DNA of 64,000 nucleotides. It comes from Embiotoca jacksoni (lineage: Eukaryota; Chordata; Actinopteri; Embiotocidae). The stretch lies in the NCBI GenBank assembly GCA_022577435.1, contig JAKOON010000114.1:421001-485000 (forward strand). Direction: 5' to 3'. The notes below the pieces were generated by a model, which did no database searches, had not been told where the DNA came from, and worked only from the letters and a program-made list of their open reading frames with translations. The translations under genes and the position numbers were made by a program. Positions 28,099-39,300 of this stretch are shown piece by piece (position 1 is the first letter of the stretch; the number at the start of each line of letters is the position of its first letter).

Positions 28099-28755
28099 TC
28101 AACTCTGTCCTTTCAGCGGTTCTTTGGACCGTCCAGTCTGCCGGCCGGGTCCCTTCCCTCTGCTGCCTCCGCCTCCTCCGCCTCCTCCTCCTCCTCCTCC
28201 TCCTCCTCCTCCTCCCCTCTTCCTCTTGTGCGCTGGTCTCGGCCCCGCCCCCTCCTCCCTGCCGGCGGACTGAGCCCAGAGGGCGTCGTAGCGGCCCGGC
28301 GCCTGGTAGCCGGGCTGGCTGCGGTCCAGCGGCTCCGAGGAGAGGAGGATCCAGATGGCGGGCAGGTTACGGCTGACGGTGAGGCTGTCGAGTCCGGCGC
28401 CGGACTCCAGCGGCTCCCACACCTCGTCCACGGCGCCGTACAGCAGCCGGGTCAGCTGGTGGAGCCCCTTCACGCGCCGCTTCATGATCTCCGCGCACGT
28501 GATGGCCTTGGAGACGCCCTTACCGCTCGCCGTGAAGACCAGGTGTCTGCAGAGCGGCCGGCCCGGAGCGTGCCCCTCCCCCTCCCCCTGCCCCTCCCCC
28601 CGGGGTTTGGCCTCCATGCGGCTCAGGGCGTAGCGCAGCAGGTTGCGGATCTTGCTGCCGTCTTTGACGCGGATCTCCGGCGTGTCGGCGTGGAGGCCGG
28701 CGAACGGACAGACGGACGGCCGCTCCACGGTCCGAGCTCTGCTGTAGTTCTCCAT
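28099..28755 (-). CDS. rpp25: RNase P/MRP subunit p25-like (Alba family)
   Basis: Single-exon minus-strand frame of 218 residues. I start at the Met of MENYSRARTVERPS because p25 proteins begin with MEN, although the frame stays open upstream. The Alba fold is seen from residue 27: IRVKDGSKIRNLLRYALS, LVFTASGKGVSKAITCAEIM (about 72-91), LHQLTRLLYG and NLPAIWILLSSEPLDRSQPG (about 130-149), ending in the PGYQ motif typical of this family. Human RPP25 is of similar length. Oddities are a Gly-Glu-rich insertion (about 49-64) and a C-terminal KRKR followed by about 17 Gly encoded by a GGA/GGC-type repeat. Expected role: nuclear or nucleolar binding of RNase P/MRP RNA with a POP7 partner. RPP25L is the alternative identity. 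Confidence 0.85.
   Translation of the reverse strand: MENYSRARTVERPSVCPFAGLHADTPEIRVKDGSKIRNLLRYALSRMEAKPRGEGQGEGEGHAPGRPLCRHLVFTASGKGVSKAITCAEIMKRRVKGLHQLTRLLYGAVDEVWEPLESGAGLDSLTVSRNLPAIWILLSSEPLDRSQPGYQAPGRYDALWAQSAGREEGAGPRPAHKRKRGGGGGGGGGGGGGGGGGSRGKGPGRQTGRSKEPLKGQS
28172..28215. repeat. Coding CTC trinucleotide repeat
   Basis: (CCT)n on the plus strand, encoding the poly-Gly run of the p25-like protein on the minus strand. Likely length-variable. Confidence 0.85.
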
Positions 28756-30269
28756 CTGCATCAGAACCAGAACCACAACACAAATTAAACAGTCAGTCGA
28801 CTTCCTGAAAGGAAACTGGACTTCTTTTCTCACATCTGTGTGTTTTCTGAGGACATCTGAGGTCGAAACTTGTATCGGGACAGAAACCTGCAGCGCCACA
28901 AGGGGGCGCCAGATCACCTGACCTCAGATGGACCGTGTGCACATCCTGAGTGAAGACAGGACAAGTTTACCAGTAAAGGAACTGGACCGGTGCCGAGAAC
29001 TCAGCACTCAGCAGCAGAAAGGTTTCATTCAAAATACCAAAAGACGGTTTTAAGAGCAGCTCCTGACGTCATCCGACACTTTCTGACAAAAGTCATCTGA
29101 ATATCATCCAGAATTATCCAAATAGGTAAAGAGGATGTTGTTGGTTGGAGCTTCGTAGTCTTCATATGTTGTTGATCACCTGACATTAAAAACAACAACA
29201 AACATCGTCCTTCATTGGTGGAAACAATCTAATACATGAAGCACCTCTTCAGACCTGCACACCAAACTCCATCCAGAAAACTACGGAGTCACTTCAAACG
29301 TCCTCCTCACATCGAACACTGTTGAACCAGGATGTAAATTACGTCTCGAACCAGGTTTCAGGGTCTTCTGATATAATCAGCATCGGAATGAGTTCATTCC
29401 TCTGAGAACCAACGTTTAAATGTCCCGATCTTCTCCTCTTCACCACGTTTGGTATTCGGCAACGTTAACGTACAAGCTACCGGACAGACTGAACAATTGA
29501 ACTAAAACCAACCGCACTTCCTCAACCTGGTGTACGCCGAATTAAGGAGAAGGTCGAAGTGATTCAGGAGAACGTGAAGAACCTTCGTGATATGAATGTA
29601 CCGGATGTGGAGAGAAAGAAAACTTTCAAAGCGATGGTATTTTAAATGAAGATCGGCGCTGTGCCAACGCTAGCCGAACACACGCCGGACTGACAGAAAG
29701 ACGTCAAACTAAACTTTACTCTGCGCGGTCACGTGACGTCACCACGGAGACTTCTCCACGTGACGTCACCACGGAGACTTCCTGTTTTTTTACTGATGTT
29801 GGAAAAAGTTGACAAAAAACTGCGTTGTTAGCTGTTAGCAGATGCGGCTAAGCTACAAGCTAAACGAGGGGGCACGTGCCGAGTGTAAAAACCCCGAGTC
29901 ATGATAAATAATGTGACCTCAATGTGACCTCAATGTGACCTCAATGTGACCGTGTGGACTCAAATATAAAACCTACATTTAGAATCAGACCTGCAGCGTT
30001 CTCTTACTGAACTGTCCACATGTTTACTTCAGCTGCGCCGCGCTGCCGTATGACGATGAGAACTGTCGTAAACTAACGTGCGTCTCTACCTCAGAAACCG
30101 GCGAACTTCAGAAGCTTCATCTGAATTCAGAGCACCTGTGTGACCAGGTAGAAACCTGAGGATGTACCGGGACGACAGCAGAAGAACCATCTGCTTTTTA
30201 TTGACTTTCTACTGAATGTCTCGTCTGAAAACACTGAAATGTGGTGTTCAACGGGGGGTGGGGGGAAGC

Positions 30270-30387
30270 GGCAGTGAGTCCTTCCCGCCTCCCGCCACAG
30301 GGGGCGGCAGTGAGTCCTTCCCGCCTCCCGCCACAGGGGGCGGCAGTGAGTCCTTCCCGCCTCCCGCCACAGGGGGCGGCAGTGAGT
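30270..30387. repeat. 36-bp tandem repeat
   Basis: Three full units and one partial unit of GGCAGTGAGTCCTTCCCGCC plus TCCCGCCACAGGGGGC. Confidence 0.92.
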
Positions 30388-31759
30388 CGAGTTACTTTAA
30401 TCTGCTTTTTATCAGTTTGCTTTATTTCACAGTTTAACGCTGTCATCTTTTTTAACTGTTGGCTCTTAAATGTGTTTATAAAGTTATAAAAACATAATTA
30501 TTGTTGAGGAAAAGGAAAATGTTGATTAATACAAAGGACAGGCTGTCATATGTAGATACATAGATATACAATCATATATAATTTGTAGTTTAAACTTTAA
30601 AAATTAAGCATGTTTGAATTTTTTAAGGTTTAGTCATAAAAACAAAAAGCGAAAAAATTTCCCCTTGGGGATTAATAAAGTAACTAACTACCGAAAACAT
30701 AGGGTACCTTGTTATGATTATTACAAACCTGTTGCAAAAAGTGAGATAAAATAGTTTGGTAGATTTATATAGGAGGTGTCAATATTGGACTGTTTGTAAA
30801 CCTGGTTTTAGACTAGTTTTGGACTGATACTGGACTAACTTCGGACTGGTTTTGAACCTGGTTTCAGACCTGGTTGGATCTGGTTGTGCCGTAGTCCTGA
30901 CGTCAGTCTGAAAACGCTCTACATTCAACCATCCTGTGATTTGCAGAAGTTCAATCTGATTTGGACCCTCAGACCAGAACCTCCAGAACCTCCAGAACCT
31001 GTTGGTTTCTTCTTCTTGTGGCCGTCCGTAAACAAAAAGTCTTGAATTTACAGCATCAGCAGGACTCAACAGAACGTGAACACTTCATTTGTTCTGGATC
31101 TCCGGCTGCACGTTGAAACCGACTGACTCGTCCTCAGAGATCCTGTGAAGTGTTGAAGGTCAGCTGCTGTCCGAGCGTTCAGTCCTCCAGAACCTCTCAG
31201 AACCGCCTGTCGCTGCCAAAACCAACTCGTCCATCACCGAGCCGACCGCCGGCCCGACGAGTCGAGCGGCAGCAGCTGTGATCAGCTGTGATGAGTTTCA
31301 ACATACTTTAACACCCCAACGGACCTTTAACATCCCACCGGACCTTTAACATCGCTGGTCTGCAGGTTGCTCAGAACCTGAGTTCTGATGTTCAGCCCGG
31401 CCACAGGTGGAAACGCTGTGGAGCATCAGCACGACTAGAAACCATCTCAAACCCAGTTTCCTCTGACGCGTCTAAAAAAAAAAGAAGTTTGATGTCATTT
31501 CATGCAATTTTACCACAAAAAAATTAAAACTCCACAAATTAAATCGACATATTTGAGAAAAGGTGTAAAGTCACAACAACAAAAAGGAGCTGATTAAAAG
31601 CAAATGATGTAAAAAAAACAAAAAACGAATAAATTAAAACACAGGAGGATAAACAAAAAATAATGCTGATAAATAAATATTAATGCTGACAAACAAAAAT
31701 TAATGCACGTTAATGCAATGTCACATCTGCAGAATACAGAGGAGGGGGAGGCTGCTATG

Positions 31760-31840
31760 CTTCCTGCTCCTCCTCCCCCTGCTCCTCCTCCCCCTGCTCC
31801 TCCTCCTGCTCCTCCTCCCCCTGCTCCTCCTCCTGCTGAC
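31760..31840. repeat. CTCCTGCTCCTCCCC tract
   Basis: Imperfect pyrimidine-rich tandem repeat. The poly-Leu or poly-Pro frames over it are repeat translations. Confidence 0.85.
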
Positions 31841-32324
31841 CATCTTAAAGCAGCTCCCTCCTGCAGCTCTGTGTGTGGGGTTCCTGTGTTTCAGGTCGGA
31901 CGGTTCTGATTCAGCAGATCTGTAAGTGACTCTAACTTTAACTCTGTCTTCATCCTGAGTTCCATTCAGTGTTTAACGGATATTAAATATCGATAGATAT
32001 TAAATATGGACAGATATTAAAGTTGTGAGCTGATTAACCAGCTGAGATTCATGCTGACTGTTTGCAGCAGTGTGATCAATTACAGTCAAAGAAAACGTTC
32101 CTCTGGTTGTGTTTTAAGTTTTAAATAGTTCTATTTCAGTAACATTTTTTTCTTGATTTCAAGTTTTAATTGGTTCTGTTTCAGTAACAGTTTTATATTT
32201 TAAGTTTTAAATGGTTCAATAACAGTTTTATATTTTAAGTTTTAAATGGTTCAATAACAGTTTTATGTTTTAAGCAATTCGGATTTAAAGTTTAAACTCG
32301 TTCAGTGCACCACAATTCAAATTC

Positions 32325-32327
<3 letters not shown>

Positions 32328-32361
<34 letters not shown>
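32328..32361. repeat. TTA microsatellite
   Basis: About eleven ATT/TTA units in AT-rich intergenic sequence. Confidence 0.9.
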
Positions 32362-32363
<2 letters not shown>

Positions 32364-33299
32364 TATTTGGGCCGATCTTTATTTTACGAGGACTGACTGA
32401 GATCAAACATTTCTTTCACTACAGACAATCTGCTGTACAAACTCACACATACAAACAGAAGCAGCACATTCAACATGAAGATTATCTGTTGTCTTTTATT
32501 ATGTTTCTCTCGTCGTGTTTTTACAAAGTTTTTCTCTGCAGAACTTTTAGATGTTTAGGTTCTGGTTCATCGCAGGTTTTCACACCGAACATCGATTTCA
32601 ACTAAAACCCCGAAAAGTCGTGACGCTGTGAAACAGAATAATTTGTAAATCATGTAAAAGACAAAACTGAAACGGAGACGTGTGTTGAAAAGGTGATGTG
32701 GTCAACATGAACTTGTCCCGACTGCTTTTTACACCTGTTTCTGCCATCAAATTCAAAATAAGCATATATTTATCATAAAATGATTAAAAAAAAAAATGCA
32801 CAATTTCAACATCTGATACATTAAATATGAGTTCACTTGATTCACAAATCAAATCAAAGTCCGTGAATTTTCAGGGTTTTTCTACTTTTCTGCATAAATT
32901 TGACCAGAAACATGATGATATTTTTACAGTCCAAAATTTAGATGGAATTCAAATAATTGAAATTCAATTGTGGACCAAGAACACAAAGATTACAAAAGGA
33001 AAATCAACCCATCAATAAATAAATAGTTTTATCAAATAAAAAAGTGCCACTGATTAATATTGTAAAGTAAACTCGAGCCCTAATAACCGTAATATTATCT
33101 TCCTGCATGTCTGTTTTAATGTTATTTTTTAGCTATAAAACACTTTGAGCTGCATTTCTTGAAGGAAAGGTGATATGCAAATACAGTTTATTACTATTAT
33201 TAATATTGATTGAAGAAAACGATCAATATTCACTTCATGTCTCTGAAAGTTTCACCCTGAAGTATCCGGACTGGTTCTGCAGGAGGACAGAAACCCAAC

Positions 33300-33372
33300 A
33301 TGGAGGGAAGAGCAGGTCTTCTCTTCAGCCTCGTCGCAGCGTGTTTCTGCTGCACCGCTGCTCAGATCGCAG
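33300..33372 (+). CDS. col6a4: Copy 2 start codon and signal-peptide exon
   Basis: ATG at 33300, then MEGRAGLLFSLVAACFCCTA and AQIA, a typical secretory signal with a charged start, hydrophobic core and small residues at the end. The donor (GCAG/GTCGGT) is weak in form but ends in phase 1, which the next exon needs. A stronger donor 26 bases on (CCCAG/GTCAGG) would give the wrong phase. Confidence 0.8.
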
Positions 33373-36300
33373 GTCGGTACCGAACACAACAACCCAGGTC
33401 AGGTGGGCTTTATTCTAGGTGTTCATGAGGGGGCAATTAAAAGGGACTGGGACACAAGGTCAGATGGGACAAAGGGTCAGATGGGACATCAGGTCAGATG
33501 GGACAAAGGGTCAGATGGGACACAAGGTCAGATGGGACAAAGGGTCAGATGGGACATCAGGTCAAATGGGACAAAAGGTCAGATGGGACACAAGGTCAGA
33601 TGGGATAAAGGGTCAGATGGGACACAAGATCAGATGGGACAAAGGGTCAGATGGGACACAAGGTCAGATGGGACACAAGGTCAGAAGGGACATCGGGTCG
33701 GATGGGAAACAAGGTCAGAAGGGACATCAGGTCAGATGGGACACAAGGTCAGATGGGACATCAGGTCAGATGGGACACAAGGTCAGATGGGACACAAGAT
33801 CAGAAGGGACATCGGGTCGGATGGGACACAAGGTCAGATGGGACATAATGTCAGATGGGACACAAGTTCAGATGGGATATCAGGTCAGATAGGACACAAG
33901 GTCAGATGGGACATCAGGTCAGATGGGACATCAGGTCAGATGGGACATAATGTCAGGTGGGCAACAAGGTCAGAAGGGACATCGGGTCAGATGGGACATC
34001 AGGTTAGATGGGACATTAGGTCAGATAGGACACAAGGTCAGATGGGACATCAGGTCAGATGGGACACAAGATCAGATGGGACACAAGGCCAGATGGGACA
34101 TCAGGCCAGATAGGACACAAGGTCAGATGGGACATCAGGTCAGATGGGACACAAGGTCAGAAGTGACATCGGGTCAGATGGGACATCAGGTCAGATGGGA
34201 CATAATGTCAGATGGGACACAAGGTCAGATGGGATATCAGGTCAGATGGGACATCAGATCAGATGGGACATCAGGTCAGATGTGACACAAGGTCAGATGG
34301 GACATAATGTCAGATGGGACACAAAGTCAGATGGGAAATAATGTCAGATGGGACATAATGTCAGATGGGACACAAGGTCAGATGGGAAATAATGTCAGAT
34401 GGGACATAATGTCAGATGGGACACAAGGTCAGATGGGACACAAGATCAGAAGAGACATCGGGTCGGATGGGAAACAAGGTCAGAAGGGACATCAGGTCAG
34501 ATGGGACACAAGGTCAGATGGGACATCAGGTCAGATGGGACACAAGGTCAGATGGGACACAAGATCAGAAGGGACATCGGGTCGGATGGGAAACAAGGTC
34601 AGAAGGGACATCAGGTCATATGGGACACAAGGTCAGATGGGACATCAGGTCAGATGGGACACAATATCAGAAGGGACATCGGGTCGGATGGGACATAATG
34701 TCAGCTGGGATACAAGGTCAGATGGGATATCAGGTGAGATGGGACACAAGGTCAGATGGGACATAATGTCAGATGGGACACAAGTTCAGATGGGATATCA
34801 GGTCAGATAGGACACAAGGTCAGATGGGACATCAGGTCAGATGGCACATCAGGTCAGATGGGACATAATGTCAGGTGGGCAACAAGGTCAGAAGGGACAT
34901 CGGGTCAGATGGGACATCAGGTTAGATGGGACATCAGGTCAGATAGGACACAAGGTCAGATGGGACATCAGGTCAGATGGGACACAAGATCAGATGGGAC
35001 ACAAGGCCAGATGGGACATCAGGCCAGATAGGACACAAGGTCAGATGGGACATCACGTCAGATGGGACACAAGGTCAGAAGTGACATCGGGTCAGATGGG
35101 ACATCAGGTCAGATGGGACACAAGGTCAGATGGGACATAATGTCAGATGGGACACAAGGTCAGATGGGATATCAGGTCAGATGGGACATCAGATCAGATG
35201 GGACATCAGGTCAGATGTGACACAAGGTCAGATGGGACACAAGGTCAGATGGGATATCAGGTCAGATAGGACACAAGGTCAGATGGGACATCAGGTCAGA
35301 TGGGACATCAGGTCAGATGGGACACAAGGTCAGATGGGACACCAGGTCAGATTGGACATCAGGTCAGATGGGACATCAGATCAGATGGGACACAAAGTCA
35401 GATGGGAAATAATGTCAGATGGGACACAAGGTCAGATGGGAAATAATGTCAGATGGGACATAATGTCAGATGGGACACAAGGTCAGATGGGAAATCAGGT
35501 CAGATGGGACACAAGGTCAGATGGGACACAAGGTCAGATGGGACATAATGTCAGATGGGACACAAGTTCAGATGGGATATCAGGTCAGATAGGACACAAG
35601 GTCAGATGGGACATCAGGTCAGATGGGACATCAGGTCAGATGGGACATCAGGTTAGATGGGACATTAGGTCAGATAGGACACAAGGTCAGATGGGACATC
35701 AGGTCAGATGGGACACAAGATCAGATGGGACACAAGGCCAGATGGGACATCAGGCCAGATAGGACACAAGGTCAGATGGGACATCAGGTCAGATGGGACA
35801 CAAGGTCAGAAGTGACATCGGGTCAGATGGGACATCAGGTCAGATGGGACATAATGTCAGATGGGACACAAGGTCAGATGGGATATCAGGTCAGATGGGA
35901 CATCAGATCAGATGGGACATCAGGTCAGATGTGACACAAGGTCAGATGGGACATAATGTCAGATGGGACACAATGTCAGATGGGACACAAGGTCAGATGG
36001 GATATGAGGTCAGATGGGACACAAAGTCAGATGGGAAATAATGTCAGATGGGACATAATGTCAGATGGGACACAAGGTCAGATGGGAAATAATGTCAGAT
36101 GGGACATAATGTCAGATGGGACACAAGGTCAGATGGGACACAAGATCAGAAGAGACATCGGGTCGGATGGGAAACAAGGTCAGAAGGGACATCAGGTCAG
36201 ATGGGACACAAGGTCAGATGGGACATCAGGTCAGATGGGACACAAGGTCAGATGGGACACAAGATCAGAAGGGACATCGGGTCGGATGGGAAACAAGGTC

Positions 36301-39300
36301 AGAAGGGACATCAGGTCAGATGGGACACAAGGTCAGATGGGACATCAGGTCAGATGGGACACAATATCAGAAGGGACATCGGGTCGGATGGGACATAATG
36401 TCAGCTGGGATACAAGGTCAGATGGGATATCAGGTCAGATGGGACACAAGGTCAGATGGGACATAATGTCAGATGGGACACAAGTTCAGATGGGATATCA
36501 GGTCAGATAGGACACAAGGTCAGATGGGACATCAGGTCAGATGGGACATAATGTCAGGTGGGCAACAAGGTCAGAAGGGACATCGGGTCAGATGGGACAT
36601 CAGGTTAGATGGGACATCAGGTCAGATAGGACACAAGGTCAGATGGGACATCAGGTCAGATGGGACACAAGATCAGATGGGACACAAGGCCAGATGGGAC
36701 ATCAGGCCAGATAGGACACAAGGTCAGATGGGACATCACGTCAGATGGGACACAAGGTCAGAAGTGACATCGGGTCAGATGGGACATCAGGTCAGATGGG
36801 ACACAAGGTCAGATGGGACATAATGTCAGATGGGACACAAGGTCAGATGGGATATCAGGTCAGATGGGACATCAGATCAGATGGGACATCAGGTCAGATG
36901 TGACACAAGGTCAGATGGGACACAAGGTCAGATGGGATATCAGGTCAGATAGGACACAAGGTCAGATGGGACATCAGGTCAGATGGGACATCAGGTCAGA
37001 TGGGACACAAGGTCAGATGGGACACCAGGTCAGATTGGACATCAGGTCAGATGGGACATCAGATCAGATGGGACACAAAGTCAGATGGGAAATAATGTCA
37101 GATGGGACATAATGTCAGATGGGACACAAGGTCAGATGGGAAATAATGTCAGATGGGACATAATGTCAGATGGGACACAAGGTCAGATGGGAAATCAGGT
37201 CAGATGGGACACAAGGTCAGATGGGACACAAGGTCAGATGGGACATCAGGTCAGATGGGACACAAGGTCAGATGGGACATCAGGTCAGATGGGACACAAG
37301 GTCAGATGGGACACAAGGTCAGATGGGACATCAGGTCAGATGGGACACAAGGTCAGATGGGACATCAGGTCAGATGGGACACAAGGTCAGATGGGACACA
37401 AGGCCTTTAATGTTGCTGTGGGACTGGTCCTGGTGTTGGGACATTCATTGCTGATCTTCTTCCTCTCCTGTCCAGAGTGCCAAGACGCCACTGAGGGCGA
37501 CATCGTCTTCCTTGTCGATGGCTCCTCCCGGATCGCTGAAAGCTTTCAGAACGTCCGCTCGTTTGTCAGAGGCATCATCGGGGGCCTCGACATCGGCAGC
37601 GACCGAGTCCGGGTCGGCCTGGCTCAGTACAGCGACGATCCTCACCTGGAGTTCCTGCTGAAGGACCACATGGACAAGGCATCACTGCTGAGAGAAGTGG
37701 AGAGAATTTCTCACCGAAAAGGTGGCAAGCAAACGGGCGAGGCCCTCGACTTCCTCCGGGAACAGGTCTTCACAGAGGAGTCCGGGAGCCGAGCCGTTGA
37801 GCGGAAGCCTCAGTTTGCCGTGATCATCTCTACTGGGGACTTCTCCGATGAAGACGTAGAAGCGGCCCAGCGGCTGAGGAGGCACGGCATCATGGTGTTT
37901 GGTATCGGGGTGGGACAGGTCAACCAGGACAAACTGAGCGCCATCGTTAACAAGCCGCTGCAGCACTTCCTCCTCACCACCAACAGCTACCAATCTCTGC
38001 CGGAGATGACGGACCGTCTGCTGCAAGCTCTGTGCACCACCATGAAGGCTCAGATGAGCGGTAACGGCAAACAAAGTTTATCACTCAGACGTAAAAATAA
38101 GTAACCGAAGTTTTGAACACCATGAAAGAGGAGAGCATCTGAGGCTGCTAATAATTCCACAAAGCTGTAATCTCCCCAACCTCCCATGAAACCGTCTCTT
38201 GTCCTCTGAGTTATGTTTCGTACCGCTCAGACCTCCAGTCCTCTTTCGGTCGGTGTAGTTAAGGTGTCAGTTTGTGTCAGGAAACTAGTTTGTACAAATT
38301 GATTTCCGAAAACGTCCACTTTCAAACGTGTAACTGTTTCGATTGGCCGTCGGATGAACGGCCTTCCACCGCAGAGAGGCGAGGCGGGACAAACTGGACA
38401 AATTGGACAAACTGCGACAATACGAGGGTCCATCAATAAGTCCAGAGAGTTCCTGAACGCAGCAGGAAGCAACGAGCTTCATCAGGAAGTACTCAGAGTG
38501 TCGTCTCTTCATCAACATCTCTGCTCCAGTTTCAGGATTCTATGGTGACATCACCAATGTTCTCGGACCAGCGGTCACGTTAACGCGTGGAACTCAGTGA
38601 TGATGTTGATGAATACTTCCTGATGAAGCTCGTTGCTTCCTGCTGCTCCGGGTGCATCACCATGCTGCCTTCAGGAACACTCTGAACTTACTGCCGCCAT
38701 TTTGCGGATGATTCCAACCTGTTGTCTAACACGCTCACCAACACCTCCAGACTGATGACTCTGTCCTTTACTGTCATAAAATGTTCTTCTTGTTTCCGTC
38801 TTGTTTCAGCTTTAACCAGCAGGTTTACAGATGTTTTCTTCCTGGTGGACAGCAACACAGTTCCAAAGCAGTTCAACATCTTCAGGACCGAGCTCGTCAA
38901 CCTGATCACTCAGCTCGACGTCAGAGCGTCTACCTACCGTGTTGGACTGGCTCAGTACAGTCAAGACGTCAAGGTCGAATTCCTTCTTAATGCTCATCAA
39001 ACCAAACAGGAGACCCTGAACGCTGTAAAACGCTTCCGTCTGCACCGACAACCCAACCAACGGGGAAACCTAGCACGCGCTCTGCAGTCCGCCAACAACT
39101 TCTTCAGCGAGGAGGCGGGCGGCCGAGCAGAACTTGGCACCAAACAGATGCTGGTCATTGTGAGCGGCGAAATATCACCCGATCGCATGTCTCATTGGGC
39201 GAATGACCTCAAATCAGCCGGGGTGACTATTGTGGGGATGAATGGCCTTTTACCTGGATTACCCGGTTCATCTGGAGACGGGACATTTCGCAAAGTCATC

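Larger units (their letters stand above)
28756..33299. other. Gene-free region between divergent genes
   Basis: I find no exon with support. It holds a 36-bp tandem repeat (30270-30387), a CTCCTGCTCCTCC tract (31760-31840), a TTA microsatellite (32328-32361), a retroposon-like tail (GGGGATTAATAAAGTAAC near 30666) and otherwise AT-rich sequence. Promoters of the p25-like gene (left) and collagen copy 2 (right) must lie here, but I see no motif firm enough to mark. Confidence 0.6.

Noticed and set aside
33403..37410. Many plus-strand frames with GQMGHKVRWDTRSDG repeats
   Set aside because: The 17-bp unit is open in all frames. No start context, splice sites or family similarity support a gene.
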